64,000 bases of DNA. Source: Prorocentrum cordatum (taxonomy: Eukaryota; Sar; Dinophyceae; Prorocentrales; Prorocentraceae). The notes beneath the pieces are model-generated. The model saw only the letters and a program-made list of their open reading frames with translations, did not search any database and was not told the DNA's origin. A program made the position numbers and the translations under genes. The stretch covers positions 454,001 to 518,000 of the forward strand of contig CAUYUJ010000903.1 of the NCBI GenBank assembly GCA_963575745.1, written 5' to 3'. Positions 42,861-53,985 of this stretch are shown in pieces. Position 1 is the first letter of the stretch, and each line of letters opens with the position of its first letter.

Positions 42861-43735
42861 GACATGCGCATGCACACTTTTACGTCGTATTGTTTCCGCG
42901 TGCTCCCTTGAAGCAAGAGGGTAAGGTTTTCCTCGATGTGGCATGCATTGCCGTTTGCCCCACGGCGCGGCGTCGTGCTCAACAACAACGTCCCGCCATG
43001 CCATTGCGGTTGCATGATGCACCGTGTACCTTGACCTGGGGCCCACTGGGGGTCGGCTTGGAGCCCTCTCGGAGCTCTTTCGGGGGCCTCAGAAGACCTT
43101 TTTTCGGAGCCTCGTTGCGGCTTCGGGGGGGGGGGCCTCGCCCAGCTCGCTCGAGGGAAACCGCGAGCTCCGGAGTCCGACCGCCAGCATCAATCGTCTG
43201 GCAACCCCCGCATATCCTAACATTCTCGGTAACCTAGGAAAGCGGGGCCCCGGGCGTCAGCCGAAATCGACGGCGAGTTGTTGTCAAATCCCTGCGATTT
43301 CCGCGAGGGGCCACTGTCCAGCATTGATTCTGAGACAAACACAAAACGCACGCGAGTGGTTAAGATGATCGAGTCAACAGTAGCACCGAAAAGTGTCAGC
43401 GGGCAATCATATGTTTCCTCTAGTTGCGAAGCCGCTCGCGCCCCAAGATGCAGATGCGATGGTGCCGCATCTGAAAACATTGTAGACGCACGCGCAAGAA
43501 TGGCAGCGATGCTCCCATTGCTCCTTCGCCAATTCCGCCAAACAAGCACGCATTCCGACTCGATCGAGGCAGCTGCGCGGCACACTTGCTGCACTTCATG
43601 ACTTCTGTTTGCGAATTCCTTTGGGGCGGCGCCGGTCGTGCCCCGAGAGCGCTTCGCGCGTGGGCAATTCATTTTGCTCGAGTCTGCAGCCAACGCACGC
43701 GCGGACCGCATTGACCTCGAAAACGCAAAACTCGT
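42861..43735. other. Region without recognisable genes
   Basis: Mixed composition. The minus-strand open frame running through it continues from the gag-like part above 44 kb but loses protein-like composition below about 43,870. Confidence 0.45.
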
Positions 43736-43740
43736 TACGC

Positions 43741-43785
43741 AAGGGTATGGTTTGCTAGGGGTCGGTTTGGCCGCCCCTGACGACC
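43741..43785 (+). other. Copy of the retroelement leader motif, plus orientation
   Basis: AAGGGTATGGTTTG, GGGTCGGTTTGGCCGC and neighbouring bases match the reverse complement of 38,575-38,615 at about 36 of 40 positions. At 38.6 kb the motif lies just upstream of the gag-like frame and reads in its direction; here it points opposite to the gag-like remnant above it. Confidence 0.65.
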
Positions 43786-43869
43786 GCGTTCGGCGACAAC
43801 ACCACTTCAAGGCCGAAGTCAGCGCCACCGTCGAGCGAACAGAGCACCCAGGCGCCAGGAGGCAGAACC

Positions 43870-44766
43870 TCGGGCGGCGGCGCTCGGGGCCGGGCGGCGG
43901 CGTCGCCGCCGTCGGCGTCGGCAAGGGGCAGGGCCTCCTCGGCCGCGGCGGGGGCGGCCTGCTTGCCGCGCAGCCGACGCCCGGCCCGGCCCAGGTGGCC
44001 GCCACGCCGCCGTGCTCCGTCATCGCCTCGACGCGCCCGCGCTTGATAACGCTCAGAAACTCATCGTTCGTCAACGCCCGATTGCAGGCGACGGCGTTGG
44101 TAGTGCCCGCTGGGTAGACACGCTTGCCCGTCCACTTAACCACGGACGAGTAGTCGGCACGGCCCTCAGGTTACAGGTGATTGCCAGCAGTATACACCAT
44201 CCAGACCGACGAGTCCACCGACGCTGGCCAACAGAGGATCAGCTCGTGTGTCCAACCATGGTCATCGTCAGACTGGACCAGCACCCGCAGGCCAGGCACC
44301 GCTCCATCAATGAGCGACATCACGCCACGTGGATCCGCGCCTCACCGATCGGCTCCAGCACGCGCCTCGCGGCGGCCCGGCCCTCGCACCAGCGGCAGCA
44401 GCCCCAGCCGACGAAGGCCTGCAGCGCGACGATGACCGCGCTGGCCGGCACCACCTGGACCTCGACGGTCGCAGTGACCCCCTCGCCCACCACACGCAAC
44501 GCCTCCGGGGACGCTGGAGTGGGCGACGGTGGCGCCGGAGGCGCCGGGCAATGGAGCCGCGGGTCGAAGACGGGGCACGGCTCCCGCGTCACGCTGGTGA
44601 CGGACGAGCTGGTGGAGGTGTCCTCCAGCTCGTGGCCCGGCCCCTCACGCCGCCAGCCAGGCTCAGGAACCACCGCCGGCCCGAGCAGCACGTGGGCCGC
44701 GAAGTCGGCCCAGAAGGCGACTATCGCACCTGCCGCGGTGGTCGGAGGATGCGCAAACATGCCCAC
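43870..44766 (-). pseudogene. Second gag-like retroelement 5' part, decayed
   Basis: Minus-strand pieces in two frames with stops: an N-terminal hydrophobic segment (TAAGAIVAFWADFAAHVL) and VTATVEVQVVPASAVIVALQ, then SSVWMVYTAGNHL, a stop, GRADYSSVVKWTGKRVYPAG and NRALTNDEFLSVIKRGRVEA. The order recalls 5' ORFs of dinoflagellate retroelements (a W-V-x-T-P-D-G-D-like strand, then an LT-x-x-E helix). No RT part follows in this window. Confidence 0.45.
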
Positions 44767-44865
44767 TTCAAGCTTGAGCCCAAGCAGTTATGGAAACGGG
44801 TGATAACTGCAAGGGGTGCAACAGACTAAACACTCATAGCAAAACCGTGCATCGCACAACCAAGC

Positions 44866-45290
44866 CCCCCAAGGATGGCGAGACCTAACTTGGGTCCTCG
44901 GCGGCTACCCGCTATGCTGGCCCCCCAAGCAGCCGTCGAAAGTGGCGACAGCTTCGCAAATCGCAGCCCCTCCCCCCCCAGGGATCGCGAGGCCGAATTT
45001 GGATCACTGGCGGCTACCACCCACTATGCTGGCCCCCCAAGCAGCCTTCGAAAGTGGCGACAGCTTCGCAAATCGCAGCCCCCAAGGGATGGCGAGGTCT
45101 AACTTGGGTCCGCGGCGGCTACCCACTATGCTGATCCCCCAGGCAGCCGTCGAAAGTGGCGACAACTTCGCAAATCGCAGCCCCCCAGGGATGGCGAGGT
45201 CAAATTTGGGTCTGCAGCGGCTACCCCCTATGCTGGCCCCCCAAGCAGCCTTCGAAAGTGGCGACAGTTTCGCTAATCGCAGACCCCAGG
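44866..45290. repeat. 103-bp satellite, second block
   Basis: About four units collinear with those at 34,020-35,164 and in the same orientation, ending in the sequence AGACCCCAGGCAAGATGC. Confidence 0.9.
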
Positions 45291-45361
45291 CAAGATGCAC
45301 ACGCAAGAGGTACAGCAAGCAAGATGTACAGACAAGAGGTACGCACAAGGCGGGAGGCGGG

Positions 45362-45450
45362 AGGCGAGAGGAGAAGGAGAAGGAGGAGGAGAAGTGGAGA
45401 CCGCATTGCTGTATTCAAAACGAATGCCCAACCAAGGAGGGTTGGGAAGA
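45362..45450. repeat. Copy of the composite-repeat tail
   Basis: A purine tract (GGAGAAGGAGGAGGAG), then TTCAAAACGAATGCCCAACC and GGGTTGGGAAGAACTT. This matches the tails at 53.9, 59.6, 60.6 and 63.3 kb, although the array before it is the 103-bp satellite. CCCAACC and GGTTGGG can pair. Confidence 0.7.
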
Positions 45451-45549
45451 ACTTCTCCCTGTCGCACCCCGAGGCAAGCGTTTAGGGCGGGCCGGGCGTT
45501 TTGCCTGAGACTTCCTCACCATGATTCTGAAGCGTAATCATTGACAACA

Positions 45550-45870
45550 GTTTCACATATTGAGGGCGGGTCGTTTTCAAAATGTGGCTCTCGCCACAGC
45601 GCGGCGCACATTCGTTTTCAAGATTTGTCAGACTTTCACGAATTGAAGGCGGGTCGTTTTCAAAATGTGGCTCTCGCCTCAACGCGGCGCACATTCGTTG
45701 TAAACATGTGCAAGAGCTTCACGGATTGAGGGCGGGTGGTTTCAAAATGCGGCTCTCGCCTTATCGCCGCGCACATTCGTTCATAAACATTTGCAAGGGT
45801 TTCACGGATTGAGGGTGGTTAGTTTTCAACATGTGGCTCTCACCTTAGCGCCGCGCACATTCGTTTTTTC
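45550..45870. repeat. 83-bp tandem repeat, four copies
   Basis: The words GGGCGGGTCGTTTTCAAAATG and TGGCTCTCGCC recur near 45,565, 45,649, 45,730 and 45,813, each with GCGCACATTCGTT. (The first word is shortened in the last two copies.). Confidence 0.85.
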
Positions 45871-46180
45871 TAATGCAAGAGATTTGCCGATCCCCATCGT
45901 CAGCGTACAAGGAATGGTGTTTCGAAAGGGTTCAGGGTTACGAGGGCGCACGAGCTACGATGATTCGCTGTGCTGAAGTCCCAGGAATGGCGTTCTGGAA
46001 CAATTCTGGATCGTGAACACGCAACAGTCAGGTTGATCCGTGGCGCTGGAATCCCGAAAACAATGTTTTGGTATGCTGCAGGGTCTTCAAACGGTTGTCT
46101 TCCAAAAAGGCAAGGGCCTATGAAGAGGAAGCTTAGAGGTAGGGTTTATTCCAACATCGTTGATGCCTCTTGGGTTTACA

Positions 46181-46590
46181 CTAGTCCTCCTCCTCCTCCT
46201 CCTCCTCTCCTACCCCTCCTCCTCCTCTCGTCTTCTTCCTCCTCCTCCTCCTCCTCCTCCTCTGCTCCTTCTGTTGCTGCTGCTCCTCCTCCTCCTCCTC
46301 CTCCTCCTCCTCCTCCTCCCCCTTCTCCTCTTCCTCCTCCTGATATTTCCCGCCATCCTCCCCCAAGCGTCCCCCCAAGGGTTTCCATAACGATTGGGGG
46401 AACACATGGTCCGATAGCTTGGCAGAGCTCCTGCCACAACGCCTGGACACATGGGCGATGTCAAACCTCTTGCTCCTCCACGCGTTCCTCGAAGGTTTTC
46501 CAAACCGACTGGGAACGACTGGCCCGATAGCTTAGCCAAGCTCTAGCCCAGCTGTCGGCCACATAGGCGCTTCCACAAGGGCAGGGGGCG
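46181..46590. repeat. Dispersed composite repeat: CTC tract plus CCCAAGGGTTT module, two modules
   Basis: A CTC microsatellite (46,181-46,335) is followed by CCCCCCAAGGGTTTCC and a module with CCGATAGCTTGG and ACACATGGGCGATG. A second diverged module has CCCGATAGCTTAGCC and CCACATAGGCGCTTCC. Homologous to 27,046-27,205. Confidence 0.7.
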
Positions 46591-48480
46591 GCGGAGATTC
46601 GCCGTAGGGGTCTTCGATAACGCTGACGTCTCAACATAGGCTGATGATTCCGATCCGCTCCAGCATGATATTCCCTGATGCGCCAAGGCAGCGCCGAGAA
46701 GCACCGGCGCGACTCTGATATATCCGACTCTGCTAGAGAGGGGGCCAGCGGCAGGGGTCGAAGTCTTCCGGATAAATAGACACACATCCCAGGATTTCCT
46801 ATATTTTCTAACATTTTCTGGGTTTCGTCTTCCCCCCACTTCCCATACTTTCCCATGTTATCATGGGAATCGACGATTAATCGTGTCTGTGTTTTGTCCC
46901 CTCCTGAAATAATTTCGAGCACCCAGAAAAACATCGAAACGATGTCTGCCCGACACGCTCGCGAAGTGCTGCACGAGTATCGCCTCCCAAGGACCGACAC
47001 GTGAAAACCATTCAGTTTCGGTACTTTCGAGGTGCTCGGAGTTCTTTCTGGTGATCAAGGCCAAGGCTCAAATAGGTCGGTACATCATAGAACTTGACGA
47101 GCGGTGCTGGCAGCCTGAGGCTCCACCATGGAGTCGCGCGAAGGAGGCTACACCTGTCCAAAGTCAGTAGAAAATCGTAGGCGATCCCCCAACGAGTCGA
47201 GGTGGTTCCCGTGGCGCACACCACTCATCACTCGACTCCGCCTCCTCCAGCGCATTGACGACCCCGACCCCAAAAGTGCAGAATGTAATGCACGGCAACC
47301 GCGCTTCAGACCTCTGCTTAGTGCGACTGTTTGCAACCGCGCGTCCCATGGGTAAGACTCCACCTGCTTGGAAGATGCACCAAAAAACAGCCAAAAACTA
47401 CTCCATGAGGGGGGGAGGGAGGGGGGTGGGGGCGAGGGCCCGCGCCGATCGGCAAAACAATGAATAAGAAAACGATCACATGTTCAGACACCGGACCGAG
47501 ACGAGAGGAAACGGGAAGGGAGAAGGCAGGGCCAGCAGGGCGGAGCAACGGCAGGGGGTGGGAAAGGAAGGAAGAAATCGAGTACAAGACGAAGGAAGGA
47601 TGATGACAAAGTCGGATGGGGATCAATTGGGTATGTGTGAAAACGGGTGGATCTGGATGACGCATCGGGCACAGCGGGCGTTCCAGAATGCTGCAGAACG
47701 CGTTCCAGAACGATCTGCGCATCCTACAAAACAAATCAAGACAACTCACGGGTACTGTTGTCGGTGCTTTCGTGGTCGTCGCTACCCAATGCTGGCATGA
47801 GATATTTCGCCCAGACTCAGTGGTGTCCGACACCCAGCAACCCTCTCAAAACATAGAAGATGTCAGTTTACTTGTGACGAGACTTGCAGCCATACCTGAG
47901 TGGAGGAGGCGGGAAGAGGGGAGGAGCTGGCAAGGGAGGGGAGAGCATTGATCAAGGAGCACAGGTCGGGGCCTGATGCAGGACAGCCCCAGGGCTGAGG
48001 CCGCTCAAAAGAGGCGGGAGAGCGCCAGGACGCCGCCTCGTCAGAGGCAGAGGCCCCCTGGCGAGCGGCCAAGCGCCACCAGACCCACGTGAGATCGGGC
48101 CCAGCACCCGTATCCGTGGACCCTCCGGCGTGTATGAGACGCTGGCGTCGTTTTCGTCGCTGTCGTCGTCGCCAGTCTCAAGGACACGGAGGAACGAACA
48201 GAGAAAAAAACCGCCGTGGGTAGCTCGATTCCCTTCCCCTCTCCCCTTCCCTGACGGCGGGGGGCTGGGGGGAGGGCGTCCCCAGGTTCCCGGCGGGTCC
48301 AGGGGCCCCCCTGCGGACAGGAGGGACCAAAAGGGCCCCCCCCCCTATTGAGGGGCGGCCCAGGTCCTGGCGGCCCCAGCCCCGACCCTGGCCCCAGCCC
48401 CAGCGCGCCCCAGGGTCCCGGAGGAGGTCCCGCCTCGGGGACCTGCTGACCCGGGTCAATCCAGACCCGGGTCAGTCAAG
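46591..48480. other. Region without recognisable genes
   Basis: Mixed unique-looking DNA, with a GGGAGG patch near 47,409-47,430 and G/C-rich low complexity at 48,240-48,470. No protein family, RNA gene or splice-consistent exon chain was seen. Confidence 0.5.
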
Positions 48481-48481
48481 C

Positions 48482-48630
48482 CTTGCAAAATCCTGCAATA
48501 TCCTGCAGGATACTGCACCCAAACCCGGGTCAGTGCGACCCTGACCCTGCAGGATCCTGCAGGATCCTGCAGGATCCTGCACCCAAACCAGGGTCAATGC
48601 GACCCTGGCTCTGCAGGATCCTGCAAGATC
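48482..48630. repeat. CTGCAGGAT minisatellite
   Basis: Tandem TCCTGCAGGA words (each a palindrome) in blocks separated by ACCCAAACCCGGGTCAGTGC-type spacers, repeated about three times. Confidence 0.85.
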
Positions 48631-49914
48631 TGGCGCTCTGGTTGACCCCCGTTTGCATTGGCCCCCGTCTCTTGAGCCCCGACCGCCTTCAGGGTGGGCG
48701 GCACCGGCCGTGGGGCCTTCACGAGAATAGCATTCGTGCAGCTTGGAGGCGCCCCGAGTTCGAGACAGCAGCAAGTGCGCGCGAGGCTGGTAGCCAGAGC
48801 AGCCCGATGTGCGCAGGCAAGGTGCACGCATCAGGCACGGACAAGGAAGACGTGCAGCCAGCTTTGTGTGTTGAAGCTCGGCGAACAGCACGCCCTGGAG
48901 ACTACCGCGCCGACGAGTGGCGGTTACCCTCCTGGCGTCCCAGCTGCATAGGCATAACCTGTTGGGGGTCCGCGGATTTTCTGCATCGGTGCAAGGGCCC
49001 CCCCCCCTGGCGGCGCCCAGCGCCGGACCAAGCAATCCGCGCTGACCTCCAAACTGTTTTGTTGTCGAACTTGTTCTTCTCGGATGCTCACTTTCCACAG
49101 GCCCGACCACGGACCGCCGTGCAGAAGGGGGGGCGTCCTGTGGGCTACAGCGCCGCAGCGGACATCTCGGCTGGGCCGTTGTGTGATCGTTGTCTTTATG
49201 CGGTTACATGTCGCGCGACAACAAGGCTTGTAGGTGGCCCCGCCACTACTCAGGAACTCACGACCGCCAGTGTTCATCGGATTTCGCGGACGCACGCGCG
49301 CGCGAAGAGGTCCAGAAGAAGAGGAGGTGATGAGTACCCCGTCCAAGAGAGCCAACTGAACACCTCCTGCGTTTGGCCCCCCCTCCCCCGCCAAAGAATC
49401 ACGAATCAGGTGATGACTACTCCGTCACTGAATATCGGTGTGCTCTTCGTGCAAGATGCAAGATTCTGAAAGACCGCGCCTGCAAACGCTTTCGCCTCAA
49501 GCTGCACAAGCCCATGCCACCACAAAACTCCAAAGGCACATGACAGATGGGACTCTGCTTGTCGCTATGATCCCAATCGGATCTCGCTCTGGCTAACGGC
49601 ACGCGTGCCCCTGCCTACCGCGCTCCCATCGAAGCTGGGCGCCAGGCGCTGGGCGCCGACACGCGTGCGCGTGCGGCCCGCAGTCTCCGTCGCACGCGGG
49701 CGACTCGGCGGGGGTTGGCGGCAGCGGCCCCGCTGCGCAGACGATACCCACTTGCGCGGTACCATTGGCGCCCATGCGCTGCACTTCGAAAATTCCCTCG
49801 CTGGGCGCACAGCTCGCAGCCGCGCGGCCGAGGCTGAGCTGGGCGTGGGGCTTCCGCGACAGGTCGCTGCCTTTCAACTCGCAGGCGGGAGGACGAGAAC
49901 AGAGGCCTCCTTGT
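48631..49914. other. Region without recognisable genes
   Basis: Long open frames exist on both strands owing to high GC, but none shows conserved motifs. The part after about 49,600 has several overlapping frames of equal quality. Confidence 0.45.
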
Positions 49915-50157
49915 CCTGCTCCTCCTCCTCCTCGTCGTCCTCCACGTCGTCGTTCTCGTCCTCGTCCTCATCGTCCTCCTCGTCCTCCTCCTTGCCTCGT
50001 CGTCGTAGTCCTCCTCCTCCTCCTCGACCTCCTCGACCTCCTTTACCTCCTCCTCCTCCTCCTCCTCGACCTCCTCCTCCTCCTCCTCCTCGACCTCATC
50101 GACCTCCTCCTTCTCCTCCTCCTCCTCCTCGACCTCCTCCTCCTCCTCCTCCTCAGC
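49915..50157. repeat. CTC/GTC microsatellite upstream of the ORF1-like frame
   Basis: CTC and CGTC/TCGAC trinucleotide runs; the translations (poly-Ser, poly-Leu, poly-Glu on minus) are artefacts. Confidence 0.9.
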
Positions 50158-50277
50158 CGTTCTGGCCCAGGTTTTTCCTGGGCTTGCAGTCGCTGGCTCT
50201 TCAGAGCGGCTGGGTGACTGCGAGCCATTTCGGCCACGGTCACCGCACAGGATTTCTCCGATCGCGACCCTCGCGCC

Positions 50278-51605
50278 ATGCGCCGTGGAGCCGATCGGTA
50301 CGGACCTGCAGCTCGAGGGCGCTGGTCCGCTCCATGGCGGCAGGACGCGCAGGCCCGCTGGGAGGCGGCAGCTGCCAGCGGCGGCGACGGGCGCACCTGG
50401 GGAGGCCCCCAGCAGCGCCCGCCTTCGCGCCCCCGACGGTGGACGTGCGGACTGCGCGGATGCAAAAAAAACGATGATAGACTCACCCATTGCAAGCACT
50501 GCAAGGCGGATCGCGCTGAAGGAGAAGAAGCAGCAGCACTGGACGCACTTCTGGCCGAGTCAGATGTTGCTGCTCGTGTTCCCCCTCGGCGCAACGCTGC
50601 TGGACGTGGAGGTGCACGACAGGCCCAAGCGCTGGACGATGCACCTGCTGCTCCTGCTGGGGCTCGCCCTCGTGACAGTAGTCGGGTACGTTTCCAAGGC
50701 GAACTGTCGAAGCAGGACCTCCAGCAGCTCATTGCGCTCTCGGAGAAGGCGGGTGACCAGCCCGCAGCCGAGAAGTACCGCAAGCAGTTGGCAGAGAAGG
50801 AGCAGTCTGAGGCCCCCACTCCAGTGCAGCAGCGGGCCTCGACAGCCCACTCGCGAGAGGTGGCCTTGGAGGAGCGCTTGCAACAGGAGTCGGATCGTCT
50901 CGAGGAGTTGCTTGGCCTGGTCACTAAGCAGAAGACCCGAAATCCGACGCACAGCAAGAACTCGGCAAAGCAGACAAATATCGACAAAGCAGACAAATAT
51001 TACAGAGATCGTGTTTCCGAATTGGCAGGCTGTTCAGCAACAGGCTCATCCGACCACTAAGATATGTCTCTGTCGGCTCGTCAACAGCGAGATCAAGGCA
51101 GAGTCGAGCACCGAGTAGTCTTCGATATTGACGAGTACGAGGCGACCGACAGCGACAAGCTGGAGATCAGTCGCCGCATGGACACGATGCAGGAGGCTCT
51201 TCAGAAGTGCGCCAAGGACCTGTTCTCAGGGGCTCTTGCAACGGTCGGGAACACCAAGAAGGATCACGCCGACCACAAGAGCAGAATGGGCAAGAAGAAG
51301 AAGACGGGCGACGACAGTGTTGGCAGTTCAGGCAGAACCACCTCGGCACCACCTCGGGTCCAGGCACCTGGGCCAGCAGCGGGTGCGCCGTCGTCGGGAC
51401 CACCAGTTGTGCTGAGTTGGATGACCCTTCTGCCGAGGCAGATGCCGAGGCCTTCCTCAACGGCCGCCCGCCGCCCAAGGCAGGCGGATGTGGAGCCTCT
51501 GCCGCCAGGGCGCCAATCGACGTCAGATCACGAGCCATGCGGCTGGTGGAGGCTGGCGCCTCGGCAGCGGAACAACAGCCCAAATCTGAGCCCCCGCCAG
51601 GGTAG
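50278..51605 (+). pseudogene. Non-LTR retrotransposon ORF1-like frame, decayed
   Basis: A frame of 260 codons (50,278-51,060) contains WTCGLRGCKKN then CKHC, a RanBP2-type zinc-finger pattern (W-x-C-x4-C ... C-x2-C), an Ala/Arg linker and a helical part (LSKQDLQQLIALSEKAGDQ, VALEERLQQESDRLEELLGL). After one in-frame TAA it continues with LEISRRMDTMQEALQKCAKD, then shifts frame near 51,400 to SAEADAEAFLNGRPPPKAGG. I recall this combination from ORF1 proteins preceding endonuclease-RT ORFs in dinoflagellates. It may belong to the element at 54-58 kb, from which a satellite array separates it. Confidence 0.5.
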
Positions 51606-52017
51606 CTACCGTGGCACATACGGGGGCACTCACAACGGATATGGTAGAATGATTTCAGGGGCCCCAGGGGCCCGCCTGACTCAGATTTCCAGGCTCAGGC
51701 TCCGTTGTCCCCTGGGGTCCCACAGTTTCGACTTTTTTCCGTGCCCCCCCCCCTCAGGGGCTCAGGGCGAGAGGCATGAGCGCTTCGGGGGGGGGTGGGT
51801 CGAGCTATTTCAATCAATAGGAGCTCTGGATTTTCAGAGCTCCCGGCCTCGCCCAGCGAGGGGGGGGGGCTGAGGGGGAAGGTTCGGGTCCAGGCCAGGC
51901 CGCAAGCGATCTCACCCGCATCCCTCCCTCACCACTTCGCGACAACTTCTCCCTGACTACCGAAACGTGTAACTGTACGAGTCGGCGGTCTATTGAGGAG
52001 TGGTTGAAAATTAGCCT

Positions 52018-53960
52018 GGCGAAGGACCCAACCATATGCAGTTGTGAATGCCGCAATTGTGCTGGGTGGTGGCGGACGCATGCGGGCGGTGCCACTGGGA
52101 CCTTCGGTGGAGCTCCCTATGGGGCCACGAAACGCTGTACTGGGTGGGTGAGACGCGGTCAGCAAGGGCTGTGCTGCGTGGTGGCGGACGCATGCGAGCG
52201 GTGCCACTGGGACCTTCGGTGGAGCTCCCTATGGGGCCACGAAACGCTGTACTGGGTGGGTGAAACGCAGGCAGGGAGCAAGGGCTGCGCAGGGTGGTGG
52301 CGGACGCATGCGGGCGGTGCCGCTGGGACCTTTGGTGGAGCTCCCTATAGGGCTACGAAGCGCTGTTCTGGGTGGGTGAAGCGCAGGGAACAAGGGCTGT
52401 GCTGGGTGGTGGCGGACGCAAGTGGGCAGTGCCACTGGGACCTTTGGTGGAGCCCCCTATGGGGCCACGAAACGTGCGAGGGGTGTGCCAGAATGGGGTG
52501 TGGAACCGCATGCCAGCGCAGCCACTGGGGCCTTCGGTGGAGCTCCCTATGGAGCCACGAAACGTGTGAGGGGTGTGCCGAAATGGGGGGTGGAACCGCA
52601 TGCGAGCGCAGCCACTGCGGCGTTCGGTGGAGCTCCCTATGGGGCCACGAGACGTGTGAAGGGCGTGCCGAAAAAGGGGGTGGAACCGCATGCGAGCGCA
52701 GCCACTGGGGCCTTCGGTGGAGCTCCCTATGGGGCCACGAACGTGTGAGGGGTGTGCCGAATGGGGGGTGGAACCGCATGCGGGCGCAGCCACTGGGGCC
52801 TTCGGTGGAGCTCCCTATGGGGCCACGAAACGTGTGAGGGGTGTGCCAGAATGGGGGGTGGAACCGCATGCGGGCGCAGCCACTGGGGCCTTCGGTGGAG
52901 CTCCCTATGGGGCCACGAAACGTGTGAGGGGTGTGCCAGAATGGGGGGTGGAACCGCATGCGGGCGCAGCCACTGGGGCCTTCGGTGGAGCTCCCTATGG
53001 GGCCACGAAACGTGTGAGGGGTGTGCCAGAATGGGGGGTGGAACCGCATGCGGGCGCAGCCACTGGGGCCTTCGGTGGAGCTCCCTATGGGGCCACGAAA
53101 CGTGTGAGGGGTGTGCCAGAATGGGGGGTGGAACCGCATGCGGCGCAGCCACTGGGGCCTTCGGTGGAGCTCCCTATGGGGCCACGAAACGTGTGAGGGG
53201 TGTGCCAGAATGGGGGGTGGAACCGCATGCGGGCGCAGCCACTGGGGCCTTCGGTGGAGCTCCCTATGGGGCCACGAAACGTGTGAGGGGTGTGCCAGAA
53301 TGGGGGGTGGAACCGCATGCGGGCGCAGCCACTGGGGCCTTCGGTGGAGCTCCCTATGGGGCCACGAAACGTGTGAGGGGTGTGCCAGAATGGGGGGTGG
53401 AACCGCATGCGGGCGCAGCCACTGGGGCCTTCGGTGGAGCTCCCTATGGGGCCACGAAGACGTGTGAAGGACGTGCCGAACAAAAGGGTGGAACCGCATG
53501 CGGGCGCAGCCACTGGGGCCTTCGGTGGAGCTCCCTATGGGGCCACGAAACGTGTGAGGGGTGTGCCAGAATGGTGGAACCGCATGCGGGCGCAGCCGCT
53601 GGGGCCTTCGGTGGAGCTCCCTATGGGGCCACGAACGTGTGAGGGGTGTGCCAGAATGGGGGGTGGAACCGCATGCGGGCGCAGCCACTGGGGCCTTCGG
53701 GAGGGGACGAGTGAGGAGGTGCGGGCCACGAACGCGTGTGAGGGGTGTGCCAGAATGGGGGGTGGAACCGCATGCGGGCGCAGCCACTGGGGCCTTCGGT
53801 GGAGCTCCCTATGGGGCCACGAAGCGTGTGAGGGGTGTGCCAGAATGGGTGTGGGAGGGGGAAGAGGGGGGAGGAAGGGGAGGAGGAGGAAGGAGGAGGA
53901 GGAAGGAACGCGGGGCGACGTCTCTTCAAAACGAAGACCCAACACCACAGGATGGTTGGG
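52018..53960. repeat. Composite repeat, copy 1: head, 113- and 90-bp arrays, tail
   Basis: The head is CCTGGCGAAGGACCCAACC followed by ATATGCAGTTGTGAATGCCG. The array has about four units of 112-116 bp (to about 52,470), then about fifteen units of 90 bp sharing CACTGGGGCCTTCGGTGGAG and CTCCCTATGGGGCCACGAA. The tail is a purine tract (53,850-53,905), GGGGCGACGTCTCTTCAAAAC and CACAGGATGGTTGGG (to 53,960). The 90-bp units are open in nearly all frames (30-residue repeats on both strands), which explains the 480-codon minus-strand and 490-codon plus-strand ORFs. Confidence 0.85.
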
Positions 53961-53985
53961 AATAACTTCGGCGCGCGTCGCTGCG

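Noticed and set aside
35105-45020. LTRs flanking the DIRS-like element
   Set aside because: The only repeats on both sides are 103-bp satellite units, which recur many times and lie outside the coding block.
52345-53787. 480-codon minus-strand ORF and 490-codon plus-strand ORF with 30-residue repeats
   Set aside because: Both arise from the same 90-bp satellite, which is open in nearly all frames. Only the plus ORF beyond about 53,960 is real retrotransposon sequence.
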